Positions 34,180 through 47,284 of a stretch of DNA of 64,000 bases are shown piece by piece; the first letter of the stretch is position 1, and every line of letters begins with the position of its first letter. This DNA comes from Usnea hakonensis (taxonomy: Eukaryota > Ascomycota > Lecanoromycetes > Lecanorales > Parmeliaceae). Below the pieces are notes generated by a model. That model made no database searches, had not been told where the DNA came from, and saw only the letters and a list, made by a program, of their open reading frames with translations. Location: contig BLJB01000058.1 in assembly GCA_013423325.1 (NCBI GenBank), forward strand, positions 58,165 to 122,164, written 5' to 3'. Position numbers and translations under genes: made by a program.

Positions 34180-37100
34180 CTACACATTCTTCCTCCCCAA
34201 CCCCCACTCCGCAGCCACATCATCCGCGCACCCCCACCACCCATTTTCCTGATCCCCCACCCACACCACCCACCCCTCCAGCGCCTTCAACACATACTCA
34301 TCCCCGCTCTCCGCCCCCACCGTCCCCGTAATCCTGAACTGGATCTCCGTCCCTTTTCCAAAAACCAACACCTTAACATCCGGGTCTTTTTTCGTTGGTA
34401 AGACCGGGGCCGGCATCACGACGGGTGTGGTGGTCGTCGTCGCGGGAGCGAGGCGGTCGACGCGGAGGATGTAGGTGATTTTATGTTTCTCGACGTTGTT
34501 TTCCTTGCTGGATTCGTCGAAGACGTTGACGACCCTGGGGTCGAGTTGCGATGCGAGGTCCTGGTTGGCGGTCGAGACTTCGACGACGCCGGTAGGGGCC
34601 GGCGCGCCGGCTGCCACTTTGGTGCCTTTCATGTCAAAGGCCTTGTCCGAGAAGAGAGCCGAGGCGGCGTCGCCGGAGGAAAAGGTCATGGTGAGGCGAT
34701 TCAAGCGGATGGGTTCTGCGGTGTTGTTCTTTGCCGTGAGGGTAAGAGTGTAGGGGGATTGCGAGGCGGGCAAGACGGTGATGCCACGGATATCCGGCAG
34801 CACAGAGGCTGACCAGGTCAGCTTCGGTACTGGTGCTGCATCGAGGCCTTTCATGAAAGTCTGCCCCTTGTCTTTGATGTACTGTTCGGGCGCCGAGAGA
34901 GGCGGGGTGTCTTCGGGTTTGAAGATCATGTACAGGAGCAGCGCCACGGCAAAGAGGGCTAGGATTGGACCCGCCCAGGCGCAAAAGACCATGACCGAAG
35001 ACGCGATTTCGAACCCTATTTCGGCTGCGATCTCGATGCCTTCGATGACGACGGAGACGACTTGTTGGACTATGGAGGCGTAGTTTAGACCGCGGTCGAC
35101 GGATGTCATTTTGTCCCAATTCTGAATCACGCTGACACAGGTCACGACGGCCATGGCAATGGCGACGCCCATCATTGCAGATCTCGACCAATTTGCTTTC
35201 ATATTCCAGGCTTTAGCTTTTGGACGACCTGCAGCTGGGGGATCTCCAGGATTGCTGGCGGCTGGTGGGTCGAGATCAGCCTCGGGAGGGTTCTCCTTCC
35301 AGTCTCCGCTCATTTCTCTCGCCTGCTCTTCAGCATATGCTCTCTCCTTTGCCCCTAACGCCTCTTCGTCAAGATACCTTATGAGACACCCGTCATCTGA
35401 CTCGTATGGTGTAGAGACGGGAATTCCGGATCTTTCCTCGATTTGCATGACAACTTTCTCTGGACTCTGGGCTTCGTCCGCGCCAAATTGCGTCACCTTC
35501 TCATTTTCCATCTCTTGCTTGCCATCGAGACCATTGCCTCTACCACTTCCTGGATCTTCTGTTGCTGCAGAAGCCATCAACTTCTCGGACTCGGACATCT
35601 CGTTGTTTGGGAAATCCGTCTCCGAATAATTGGCCGGATCCTCTCCATTGGCACGGGGTCTGTACTTCAGCCATAACTTCAACGTCTCAGCACCATCAAA
35701 CCCTCGCTTGATCGTCAGAATACCTTCTTGAACCGCTCCTAGCACGAGTTGGGCCCGGTCGGTATTGCTCATGACTGGCCAAGATCTCCAGGCGGTCCAG
35801 GATAGACCAATATACATGCCAACCCCAACAACCATCATCGCTCCATATCCAAACATCTTGGTCTTTGCCCAACTCGGCATCTTCTCTTCCGCGATTGCTT
35901 CTTCCGCAGCCAAGGCGGCAGACCCCACCCCCTTGCCTCGCCAACCTCGATACCACGTTCTTGCTCTGCCACCTGCTTTCATCGACTGAGCGTAAGCCTG
36001 GATCATTTTGTGCATCAACTGTACCATCCTCTTGGCCTTCTGGGCAGGCTCTAGACTTCTGTCAATGTTCATGTCTCGGATAATCCTTTCAGCATCATTC
36101 AGCAGGTACTTTCCCACTTCATCGCCATATCCTTTCTCTCCGGCCAAAAGCTTCTTCCACAATTCTTCGAGAGCATCGCACAAGAACTGATATTCACTAA
36201 TAATGAAGGGATCATCCTGAACTCCCGTGTACTGCAAAGACCTATTCATTTTAGCACGTCGATCCCGAAGTCGGTCTATCAATCTGATTGCGTAAGGCTT
36301 GTTATCGTTCGTCCATCCTTCATCAGGAGCTTTTTGGGGGATTGGATCCAGGCATTGCAGGACATTGCCGAGTTGTTGGAGTTTGTCAACCTCTCCTTCT
36401 CGAACGTGGTCCATTGAGATGTCCAGCTCACCTAGCCTGGTCGTCGCCCAACTGTTGTACAATGCGGCCGCCCACCTCTTTCCCCCTGATAATGTGGTCG
36501 TAGAAACTTTGCCAGCGGTAGTTGCAACTTGGTCTCCAACCCTACCATCGTCGATATAACTCTGTAGCCCTGGTGAATGACGCAATGTTGATAAGCGAGC
36601 CGCGAGAGCATTCAGATTGTTGTAATTTGTATCCTTGCACATGCAGTTTGATCCTCTGCCTGTCCACCAGTAGTTGAGTCGTTTTCTGTCGTCGTCGGTG
36701 AAGTTATACTGCCAATCTTTCTTGACGGTGTCGCTTATTTCCAAAATTCGATTAGAGATCCATGCCGGAATATACTTAGTCTGTAGCCAATCTTTCGCAC
36801 TTGTATTCACCATAGAGGGAGGAATTTGTTGTTCTGTCCAGTCGTGATCGCTGTTACTCATACTTGGTCGATTTTGACCTGTAAAAGCACGCTCTTCTGT
36901 CGTCATGTGGTACAACATGGTTCGAAAAATGAGGTCTTGTGCGGTTTGATGAAGCTCCTTTGTACCCGGAAGCAGACCACTAAGCTTGTTGGCACCGCTG
37001 TGATCTTCGGCAGGCGGTCTATCATCGACCTCATACAAGGCCATCAAGTGTGACGCTGGTGGCATATGTGCCCAGCTTGAATCATGGATATCCATTGAAG

Positions 37101-40056
37101 GCTCGATGCCAGCAAGATCTTTGACGACCCCAGCGGTGAATAGTGTGTCGGATGGCGCCATACTAGAGCCAGAAAGAGCACATTGCACTCCCTCCATACC
37201 AAGCTTTTCTGGGTTATACTTGATCACGTTCCCCACTAGGAGATCTCCATCTGCATTCGTCACCATTGACATAGACTGAAAAATAAATGGCAACGTAAAG
37301 TCCTTGAAATCGCTGCCAAGCCCGGTAAATTTGAGGTTTTCGTATGTCGGCTTCTTTGGATCGTACGCATCCGCACATGAAGCTAGGACATCTGGATACA
37401 ACATATCGAAAGAGTATGTTGGCGAGTTTGTTTTGAAGTCTACAGAAATAGAAGCACTGTACCATTCTGGAATTCCGGCAAACTTGGCTTTATCATCACC
37501 ACTTTGAGCTTTAGCGTACGCGGCATCGCGAATCTTGTCAATCATTGGCAGCCTGCACGTAAACGTTTGGATCTCATCCAGATATGTTGTACACATATTG
37601 CCGTAATGCTCAGCTTGGGCGTCTTTCGTTGGAGTGTATTTGAGCGCAAAGCTATCCACAGGCTCGTACATAGGCGCGGTTGCTGGCTGCGCCGTGCTTT
37701 CATTGACTGCTGTTTCAGTAGGTGCAGCGGCAACAGAATTCATGTAATCAAGCCCAGGAGCAAACACGACTGAAAGCGATGGATTTGCTTCTATATCGAT
37801 CTTCGGTTCATGATGTAACGAGTTCGGGGGTTGTCGAGGCCCCAAATACGCAGAGAAGTGTCGGAGCTTCTTCATGTCGTGTGAATTGAGTTTCCCAACA
37901 TCAAAAGACTTCTGATAAGTGATCGCTCCGTGACCGTGGGTGAAGTTGTCAGTAAGGCTGACATAACCATGCTCCCACTTGCTTGGAGTCAGCTCTCTGC
38001 CCCACAGAATACGTTGGCCTTTGAGTTCGGCATGTCTACAGTATTTTCCATTGACATAAAGCACTCCCTGGTAAAGATCGAGGAAGGGAAGGGAGGAATC
38101 GTATGACACCTGGCCTTTATCATCGCGTAGTTTCAGGTGGCGAGATATGTGCTGAACACCTCGCGTGCGGTGGGCTTGCTTCGTCAAAGCATTTGTATTC
38201 TTGTAACGGGCTGGCTCACGAATTTGCTTATCAAGGGATTCAAGGATCGTGTCAGCGCCGAACCTTTTGAAAAGGGGCCCGAGTTCTTTCATATTGGCCA
38301 GCAGCTTCAGTCTCTGGCTCGAATCAAACGACGCCAAGAGATTGGACATGCTTTTGATCGTGATCTCTGGGTAGTTGAGATGTACTAAGAAGCCATTTGC
38401 GTGGTAGCTTCGCAGACCCTCTCTGAGATAGATGCCGTATATATAGTCAATGTCTGCCGTCTCGGAAGTGATTGTCTCAATTGGAATACGCTGGTATTCT
38501 GAGCCACCTTGAGTATGCAGTAAGTGATGTCCAACTTGTAACGGACCAACCTCCAGCCAAGGATTGTCGACCTTTGCGCCGGCTGGATCGATAGCCCGGA
38601 GTCCAGTGGTTGTATAGAAAACATGGTTCGCTGAGAAGAAAGGAGCCACTTCGTTGAATCCGAAGAGCAGTGCATGACGACCCTCGCAATGTGTAGGAAC
38701 AGCAACGATCTCGTCAGAGCAAGTCCCGTATTGAAGATGCCCACCTGCTCTGGTAATGACCCTTTGACCTTCACGCAGATCTTGAATCTCGGCGGAAGTG
38801 TTTTTGGCCACAAGCACTCTTGTCCCAGGCCGGAAACAACCACCACTTCCAGAACCGCCAGAGTGCACGTAACGTGTACGATTATTAGGAACCCCCGTGA
38901 ATACTCCTATGTCTGTTCGCTGAAGGTACTGAAGAATGAACAATGCAGCACCGTCACCATAAGTCGTGGTTACAACACCTTGAGACGGAATTGTGGGATA
39001 AGGACCGGCCGGAAACGGAGAAGGAAGGGTACCGAAATGCGGCGTCCCGGAATTGACGGCAGATGAGGCAGCACTTTGGTATTCATGGAGCTTCCCGTCC
39101 CAAGACTCCCAGATGTTAAATCCAAACGTCTTGAACTGGTCGACGCTACCGGAAACCGTCCAACCTCTATTATCTCCAAGGATCTTATCGTCTATCTGAA
39201 GAGCTAGCTCATGGGTTGGAGCGTCAGGATATCCGTTCAAGGCGATAACAGCGCCAACGGATGGAACAATATGGTCGTAGGTCTCGGATCCACGGCTCCA
39301 GAGAGCCACGAGCCTATCAATAGAGCAATTCTGCAGTACCCATGTTCTAAAGTCCGCAGACAGTGTGACGTCTACGGTTGCTTTTACAATATTGGTCCAG
39401 TCAGCATCCGAACCCATATCAGTCGCAATGTTGAATCCTGGGCCATGTTTGAAATACTCGTAGACAAAGATTAGACTAGTCGTGTACGGCTTTCCCGCAA
39501 GTGATTGATCATGAATGGCAGCAACGTGGTCAAATGTAGGCTTGAGGAGTCTTTGGTTGAATGCATCAACAAACAGCTGGTTTTGCCGAAGGGTTCTCAG
39601 ATCTGGGACATTGACACTGCGAAGATGGGCGTTGACATAGTCTCCATATAGAAAAGGCATCAGAGAGGAGACGGTTCTTTTGGACAAATCCACAGCTCGA
39701 TCCTAGTAGTAGTCATATGGGTCAGACTGTTTCTTTCGCAAAGGGGGAAAGATATTTACGTTGTTCACGATCTGGTGAAATCCATAGTCATCATTGTTGC
39801 TGTACATGCCTCTTGCAATCGCTAGCATCCCTAGGAGATCTAAATTTGAAGTACAGTCCAAATCATCGAATCTTGTGGTTGTCTGGCTAGAGTCGCCGTA
39901 TGGAAACCAGGCATTAAACCACTTCATAGATCCAGTATATGTCGATGCCTTTTGCAGCTTTGTCGCGTAGAGATCCGTGTCGAACGAGGGTAAGGACTTC
40001 AAAGCATCAATGAAGGGGTCCATCAGATGGGTGATTTCGCTCGGGGTTTCTGCCAT
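34180..40056 (-). CDS. Giant Hint-domain (Hedgehog/intein-like) membrane protein
   Basis: A 1939-residue protein of unknown function. Exons 40056-39760 and 39702-34180 (minus), with a 57-nt intron bearing a CTGAC-like branch site; the ATG has a strong CACCATGG context. A Hint autoprocessing domain spans residues ~388-545. It starts at Cys388 of GCFRPGTRVLVAKN after a Gly/Ser linker, as at the G/CF cleavage site of Hedgehog proteins, and contains LREGQRVITRAGG, the [ST]xxH-like FFSANHVFYTTTG, and a closing SYHANGFLVHLNYP. Before it is a ~387-residue globular region; after it a long mostly soluble region. Three hydrophobic segments occur near the C terminus (MMVVGVGMYIGLSW; AMMGVAIAMAVVTCVSVI; GPILALFAVALLLYMIF). 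No signal peptide. Hint domains catalyse self-cleavage or ligation, so release of the N-terminal part is predicted. No homologous function is known to me. Confidence 0.87.
38360..38838 (-). other. Hint autoprocessing domain (within giant protein)
   Basis: Domain boundaries inside the large minus-strand gene: from the Cys1 codon at 38838-38836 to just after HANGFLVHLNYP. The N-terminal block has Cys1 after Gly. The internal block has SANH, where Hint folds usually have TxxH. The terminal block lacks the HN-Cys/Ser of inteins, which favours Hedgehog-like cleavage over protein splicing (inference). Confidence 0.8.
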
Positions 40057-42489
40057 GGTGGATGATGACCTTTTGGTTGGACTGATACGTATATTGACTT
40101 ATAGAGCATAGATCATTTTTGCGTGGCAAAATTAAAGTGACAAAGGCATGTATTCAGCTAGTACCTTGGTAGGAGGTAGACGAGCTGTTTTCAAAGAAAT
40201 GAAGGGAGGGGTCAGGTCTTCTCATAAGCCATGACCTGCCTCGTAGTGTCAATGTTCTAGCCCGTTCTGCGCCAGCCATGATATTGCTAGAGACTACAGT
40301 AACGCACGGGAGTCTCAGACCATTCCGTTCTGGGACTTTCAAAAACGCCATGCTTTACAATAGTACAGTAATAATGAAACTACAGGCATATGTCTGCTTG
40401 GGGCAAAGCGAAAATCGAGAAGTGAAGCGATTCGGAAATGTGATGTGAGTATGTGACTGCTTGAGGGATTGCTGTACATGAGACCAGTGATTCTAAAGCG
40501 GAGGAATAGGACAATAAGAAGCTGAAAGTGTAGCTGCACTATTGAAGAGACGTGTAAGCGACTTTTGGTATCTTACTATAGGGGTGGAGTGGTGGAGTGA
40601 TGCTGGCAGGAATACCTAGTTTAGGTAAAGTACTTTAAGGTGGGAGATCGCTAAGACTTGCTTCAGAGAGTTGCATCCATCTTAGGGCTTACTCCTAAGT
40701 CCCCCCAGACTAGCCTTATTAGGTCTCAATGAAATTTCGTCATTGCGCCCTGAACCTTAAGCCGGCAGGGGTCTGCAAGTCTGCAAGCACGACTTCCAAA
40801 AGCAGAATTACTTTACTCTCGTCTTTTCATTTCAGCCATGCTCAATGTTGCGCCATCTGTTCGAGGGTAAGAGGTGTACCGTGTAAGGTAGGTACGAGTA
40901 CACCCTTAGTTCTTACCGTGACAATGCAAAAGCTTAATGGAAGACGGCAAGCAGGTCATCCCTCAAGTTGCTTAATTCGACGCTGGACAAGACCAACTTA
41001 CAAACGCGAGCGTATTAGCCACAATATTTTAGAGTCTGGAAATTGGATGGATGACCTTATTGTGACCAACAGTGCTGATGTTGGTCGAGCAATGGCCAAT
41101 AGTCCAAAATGACAGGGCCCCATGTATGTTGTAAGTGAGCCTTAGACCAGATCTGGCCCGCTAAAACCTAGCTTTGTTTTGGGGCATCTCAATAATGGAT
41201 GAACATTCATCAGCTGTCAGGAAATTGAAACTCGTGTGAGCTAGATCCCCCGACTACCAAAGTCGCCTTTACGTACATGAGGTGTCGAGAACAAAAGCTG
41301 ACAATCTTCCCATCTCATTTCACCATTGCTGAACACGTGCTGCCAATTGACTGATCCATTGCATAGTCATGTCTTTGGCCCCTGAATCTTCGTCAAGAAA
41401 ATATATTCGTCAACCCTCAAAATACCCGTGAGAATTTTGCCATCATCGATTTACAGTCGCCCGAGATGGCGCCATTCTTCGATCTGATTCGCCAGCAATT
41501 TTCCCTAGATTAAGAGAGGCCGCCTACGCGCAAGCTTCAGAGGTCAGAGCTCCTGAGCAACTATGGACACTTTGATGACGCATTGCAAAAGAAAGCCATG
41601 AAGGGGATGCTTTTTCGAAATAAGATACAATTTCTCTACCACATCTGCGAACATCATACCCGTGTGGACGACATCTTACCAGATCATATCCCGATAGGGT
41701 ATCATTCCGCTTGTTCGGATTATGAATTGGCAGATCTGCCCGTCTATCCAACCAAGCATAGAACACATCAATAGCTCTCGATGCAAATCTCACAATTCAA
41801 GAGAGTTGCATGAAATCGAAGCTGGACAGTTGGGCTCATGGTTGGGTGGCTGCCGAGCCTGGAGCGTCTACAACTTGAAGGAATAAAGCAGGCTGCAAAG
41901 GCGGGAAAACTCGGCATAGATGATGGAAGATCATCTGTCAAGGGTGATCAGCTTCCAGAATGGATGCGAAGACAACGAGTCGTCTTCGAACTCTTCTAAC
42001 TCTTCGAACTTATTGATATAGTAAGGCATAAAATGCTCAACGCAATCCATGAGATTTCTCTCACCACATAAAGGCTTTAAAATTTTGAAGAAAAAGTTTC
42101 TGATAGGCAGAGGCTTGACAGCTCGACCGATTTTCCTTTAGCTCACGGTATCAGGATATTTATGTACGGGTTTAGGGCAAATCGTGTAGGCTTGTTGAAG
42201 GACACAGAAGTGTCAAACAACACACCATTATCATGAATCACTGGTTATAGTGTGGCTTCAAAGTATAAGGTAAGGTAGTGAATTCGCTTTCTGCCTGTGA
42301 ATGTGGCGGTCAATGCTCCAAGAATTTGAGCCAACTTGGACTAGATCTCCCGCTCTAGAGATCGCCGAGGCGCGCTAGAGATTTGTGGCGCGTTCTCCGT
42401 GCTCGCGCGACGAGAACCACTTAAAGAATCCAACCACTCGACCTTGCTTCTAGGCAGTGAGCACAGTAGACAATTGATGATTGCTCAAG
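40057..42489. other. Intergenic, 2.4 kb
   Basis: Apart from the probable gene remnant at 41466-41999 (separate entry) and AT-rich DNA, I find no gene. The first few hundred bases are the promoter of the Hint-domain gene; the last ~100 belong to the checkpoint gene's leader. Confidence 0.5.
41466..41999 (+). pseudogene. Possible degraded gene remnant, unknown family
   Basis: An ATG at 41466 opens a frame beginning MAPFFDLIRQQFSL, broken by one TAA at 41511-41513. The same frame then stays open for 86 codons with coding-like composition (SELLSNYGHFDDALQKKAMK, FLYHICEHHTRVDDILPDH) to a TAG at 41772. Downstream, another frame ending at about 41999 reads LERLQLEGIKQAAKAG and KGDQLPEWMRRQRVVFELF. 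The pieces may belong to one decayed gene. I recognise no family and chance is not excluded. Confidence 0.3.
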
Positions 42490-45400
42490 ATGACGACTCA
42501 GCTTGATAGCATTGATATCTCGCAACTGAAAGCGGTTGCTCTGGGACTAGACTATGATCAAGTGAGCAAATTCATGCATCTAACTGCGGGTATGCAAGCA
42601 AACTGATCCCTGCAGTCTGATCGCGAATCTCCCTTGCCGACCGCGACTCCTCGAAGCAATCGCCACGTTCCAGCAAACGCACCATCTTCGAAGGCTCCTG
42701 ATCCTAGTCTCCAACACAAGTCACATCATCAACACCTATTACACACTCAGCCATCGTCTGGTAAGCGTTCATCCGGGCCCAGAACACATGGACAACGGCA
42801 TTCTGCTTCCCAGCCTGAGCTACCGAGCACCATTCCCGAGTCCATAAGGAGCAAGATGTTTGGAATAGACAGCCAGTCTGAAGGCGACACTCAGCCAGTC
42901 TCCCAGTCAGTCTACAGGGAATTCGCGAGCAAGCGCACGGAGCAACTGGCGGCAAGAGAGGGAAAAGAGAGTCATGGAGATGATGACAAGGAAGAGGCCA
43001 CCGCTGTCTATAGCTTACATGAGGGTGACACTGGCCACATCGATCTCCTAGGTGTCTTGGACCAGCAATCCCTCGTTTCTAATGTGGGTGTCGATCACGG
43101 CAACGATGATGTAGACCCTTTATCGCAAACAGTGGACATTCGGGCAGATTTGTTTCCGGAATCCAAACGCTTTCAACAACCAACGACGCCTGCTACAGAC
43201 AGTAGGAAACTAAAGCGAGGGGCTGAAGTCGAGACCCAAGGAAATATCCTTTCTTCCGATCTACCGGTGAACCCTTTCGCAGGAGAGATTGGAAGTATAG
43301 ATGGGATGATGGAACCCAGCCAATTATTCAAAGCTACACAGGCTCTGACTTCACCGCTGACGAATACTGTGCCATCTGATGGTCCATCTGAGAGGCCTTC
43401 GCCCGACATGCAAGTTCTACGGCGCTCATCGATATCAGGCTTACTTTCATCACCCGCTGGAAATCCACGGTCCAATTCAGTCCGCGCAGTCACCGAGCCC
43501 CAAACAAGATATATTTCGATGAAAGAGTCACAGGAAGCAAGAGAGCGATATCTTCAATCTTTGAAAGCCGCTAAAATTCTTTCACCAGAAGACTTATCCG
43601 ATGACGACGAGTTCGGATCTGCAGACACCCAGCTCCGAAGACGGTCAAAACAGAGGCGAGTAGATATAGAAGCCAAAAATCAATTCGCTGGTCTGACTGC
43701 GCGGACGAGCCCAGTCACCCGTGGTCATGGTCATAATCGAGCCAGACGAAACAAGGACTTGCCTAGTAGGATCGGTGCACGTCAAGCTGGGAGACAAGTT
43801 AGCGAGCCCGTGCTGATATCAGACGATGCGCCCATGGAAGAAAGCCAGGGAAATATCACCGAGGATGAAACGGAACGTGAAGAGGAGATTCAAGACGAAG
43901 CTTACAATGACTTGGATGAGCTGGCTGAGGAAAACAAGGAAAACATTGAGGTACCGAGGACGACCTCGAGAATCCATCGCACGACATCACAGGTTGTCAC
44001 CTCTCAACCTACTCCTTCACATCGAACTATACGAAGTGTAAAGGGAGGGTCTCAGCCAAGTCGAGTGGTGCATGTCGAAAATAGCTCTCAGGATACCAGG
44101 TCTCAGGAGCTCGTAAAGACCATTGGGACTGTAGCTCAGCCAGAAGCCATTGTAGATTCACAAGCGTCTCAAGGCCGGGACAAACCAGAGCATCACTCGA
44201 ACGCAAAGGGTGCGGGAGTCCTTTCCGGCCTTCAATCTTGTCCAGAGTCCCGGGTCCTTGTACCGCAGTCTCAGTCATCACAAGCATTGCAAGATCCGAG
44301 TTCATCGGAAGGGAGAGTTGAAGAGAATAATAGTTCAGGGAAGTTGCAAAGCAGTCCGCTATTTCTCAAGGGTTTCCAAGATGCTGGGGGTGCAAGCCGG
44401 TGGCCGCCGCAAGCGTCTACAGAATTGGTACAAATAGAAGGAGCGAGTGAAAATGTACCAGTCTCAGAAACTACGACGGGGACAACGCAGGGGCCGTCCG
44501 CGTCCTCAGTGCCACAGAGCACTTTGGCGGAGGGCCACCATTTGCCAAAGACAAGTGCAGTGCCAGCTCAGAGCACCATACCTGACACAAGTCCATCATC
44601 AAAACAAATTCAAGTTCCAAACGAATCTACAGGAGGGTTCTCAAATCCGATGCCATCTCCAAGGATTCCGCCCAAATCCGCATCAAAAATAGCATCAAAC
44701 CAGTCTGTCGCTGAGCAATCGCGGCCTTCTACCTTTTTTGAAACCGCACAAGAACACTTGACCGAGTCGCATTCCAAGTCAGATCCCCATCGATCGCAGA
44801 AAGCATATCAGGGTGAACAGACGTCTCCGGTTAAGACCAGACTCACACGGACCATCAGCGAGATCGCCGCGGACCCTACACCTCCAGACGTAGTCCAAGA
44901 CATTGACATTGACATCAACATATTGAGCAATGAAGATATCGAGTTTCAGAATGTAATCAGTGGTTCCAGTCCTATCCCTCCGGTTAGAAAGAAGCGGCGA
45001 GGAGGCCGAGGACTTGCTCTGCAAACTGCGCACAAAGAGCCTCGTCCAATAAATCCAGCCTCTCGCTCTCCTCTTCAACGTTCCTTTAATTCTGAGCCAC
45101 CTGGATCCTCAGCAGTCTCTCCCATCACTCCTCATCCAACATCCGAGGCTGATAGATCAAGCTCAGTGGTTACCAAAAATATTGCAGAGAAGCAAAATGT
45201 AGTCGAACAAGACCGTACGTCGGAATTAGAGAGCGTCCCAAGGGAAAAGTCAGCGATGAGCAGACGGGAGACGTCCATATCGAACACAGCTCAATTGTCT
45301 GCTACGCCAGAACTTGCCACTAAGCCTCAAGTCATCGCGGCTAAAGACGCAAGCGTGCCCGCACAGATTGGCTCTCCTCACACAAGTTTTTCGTCAAGCA

Positions 45401-46890
45401 ATCAGCCTCCAACCGGGAGCCGCACCATCTCAGCGCCAAATCGAGTCTTTGCACATTTCAATGGCTCAAATCCTGCTTTCCACCCAGCTACATGCTTGGA
45501 GGTGATTGGTAGCGATGAAATTCGCTATCGTGTCCGGTTCGAAGACGGCACAGTCGACGTCATTAATGGTTATGGCATCAAGAGATTAGAATTACGACCT
45601 GGAGATGTCGTGAAGGTTGATCTCCCAGGGGCTCGAAAGCTGAACTATGTTGTCATGGGAGTGCAGGATCAGCATGTCTCCACCGTTGTTAGAGATCCCA
45701 CGACGCCTACTCGTCGTGGTCGAAGTGCGCCGACCAACGACTCGGCATTTCCTGAAACAGATATCTACGGAAACGCCACCGTTTTAGTGTCTCCCAAGCA
45801 AAGACTGTCAGTAGATGGCGGACCTTCGGAGAGCTCACAGATCGCTGTGCCTCTGCCGTTAATCTACCTTACTCATACAATGTGGACTGCCTTTAGGGAC
45901 CGGCAATATACACATCCCTTGGGCAAGCCGCAGACTTCAATCGGGCTACAGACACCGTCCGAGCGATCCTCGGCACCTTCCACTCCATCTTCTCGTACGC
46001 GCCGCGTTAAGTCTTCTGGTCTAGCCCAAGCTCGTGCAACGGTCAACCACTCGGGCGATGGAATATTCCAAAACATGGCCTTTGCCATCACCAATGTTGA
46101 TCGCGCAGATGGAAACGAGCGCATAAAAAACCACATTACATCCAATGGCGGCCAGGTCCTTACCACCGGTCTCGATGAACTCTTCCACGTGCCCACGATT
46201 CCTCGTACGACCAGTCCACCCGATGTCAACGCTGATACTTCGTTCCGTCTTACTTTAGCTGCTAAAGATCTTGGCTTCACCTGCCTCATAGCAGACAAGC
46301 ATTGTCGTACTGCCAAATTCATCCAAGCTCTCTCTCTCGGCATCCCTTGTCTTTCTACACGATGGATTCACAACTGTGTGGCCAAGCAAAAGATATTACC
46401 GTGGGAGCCGTACCTGCTTCCCTCGGGCGAATCGGTGTTCCTTGGCGGCGCCGTTCGCTCACGCGTCTTACAACCTTTCAACGCTGAGACAGCCGCGTTG
46501 CGCAGTATAGTGGAGAATAGACCGAAAATGCTGGGTGGCGCTTCTGTGCTTATCATCATGGAAAAGGGGCAAGAGAAGAGTATGCAGCAGCATCCTCTGA
46601 TTACTCACGCACTCGGAGCTCGTAAGATATCAAGGGCAATTAGTGACGCATCAGCAGCAAAAGCAGTGGCGGACGCCCAAGCGCTGGGCGAGCCGTGGGA
46701 TTGGGTATTCAGCTACGACAAAGAGCGGGAGGTTGAGGAGAGGTTGTTTGGGGGGAACGGCACGAGTAAGAAGCGGAAGCGTGGTAGAGAGAGCGACTAT
46801 GGGCCATCCAATGCGAAAGGAAAGACGAGGGTGGTGGGGAATGAGTTTGTGATTCAAAGTCTTATACTTGGGATGTTGATTGAAGAATGA
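42490..46890 (+). CDS. DNA-damage checkpoint mediator (Crb2/Rad9/53BP1-like)
   Basis: Nuclear adaptor recruited to damaged chromatin that links Mec1/Rad3-type kinases to the effector checkpoint kinase. Two exons (42490-42561, 42616-46890) give 1448 aa. The N-terminal two thirds is disordered and rich in SQ/TQ sites expected for phosphorylation (for example DSQSEGDTQPVSQS, ESQGN). A Tudor-like domain lies near residues 965-1050 (RVFAHFNGSNPAFHPATCLE, YRVRFEDGTVDVINGYGIKR), fitting methyl-histone binding. Tandem BRCT repeats occupy about 1171-1448 (FQNMAFAITNVDRADGNERI, GIPCLSTRWIHNCVAKQKIL). The upstream exon, needed because the long frame has no early ATG, starts MTTQLDSIDISQL, typical for Pezizomycotina orthologues. 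Confidence 0.9.
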
Positions 46891-47284
46891 TTGACATTAG
46901 CGGCATGCGATATTGGGTACAAGGGCAAAATTTGTTGATGGACGATTTGTGAGCGGTGTTGTCTACGGCTCTGTCACTAGTTCTGGTGTGCCACGGATGT
47001 TTGTTACCATTAGTTGTCGTCGATTAAGTTCGGCTCTATAAACGCCATTCAGTTCAAACCATGGAACAAGTGGATATCAAGGCTTGTTTATTTTGAGTGG
47101 AGAAGACATTCAATCCTAAACTCCACGGCTGCAATGCTTCACCTTTCGTACCTCCCTCCTATTTCGTGACACGTCTTGCCTCAGGTATCGCAGCTCGCGA
47201 GATACACCGAGGTGAGACCTACCATCCCTAACCTCTCATTTCTATAAATTACATTTCCCCCTTTCCCCCCCCCTCTTCAGCTCA
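46891..47284. other. Intergenic
   Basis: Leads into the Ser/Thr-rich protein gene. A pyrimidine-rich tract ending TCTTCAG at 47280 looks like a splice acceptor, and a GTGAGA donor-like site precedes it near 47210. An upstream exon carrying a signal peptide is therefore possible, but I could not identify a start codon. Confidence 0.45.

Noticed and set aside
33290..34400. Several 60-120 codon open frames on both strands in the low-complexity region and over the 3' end of the Hint gene
   Set aside because: They are Pro/His/Ser- or Gly-rich by base composition, have no domain, and some lie antisense to a real coding region.
42634..42636. Start of the checkpoint gene at the beginning of the long exon
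   Set aside because: That codon is TTG. A short upstream exon at 42490 supplies an ATG and a phase-0 splice.
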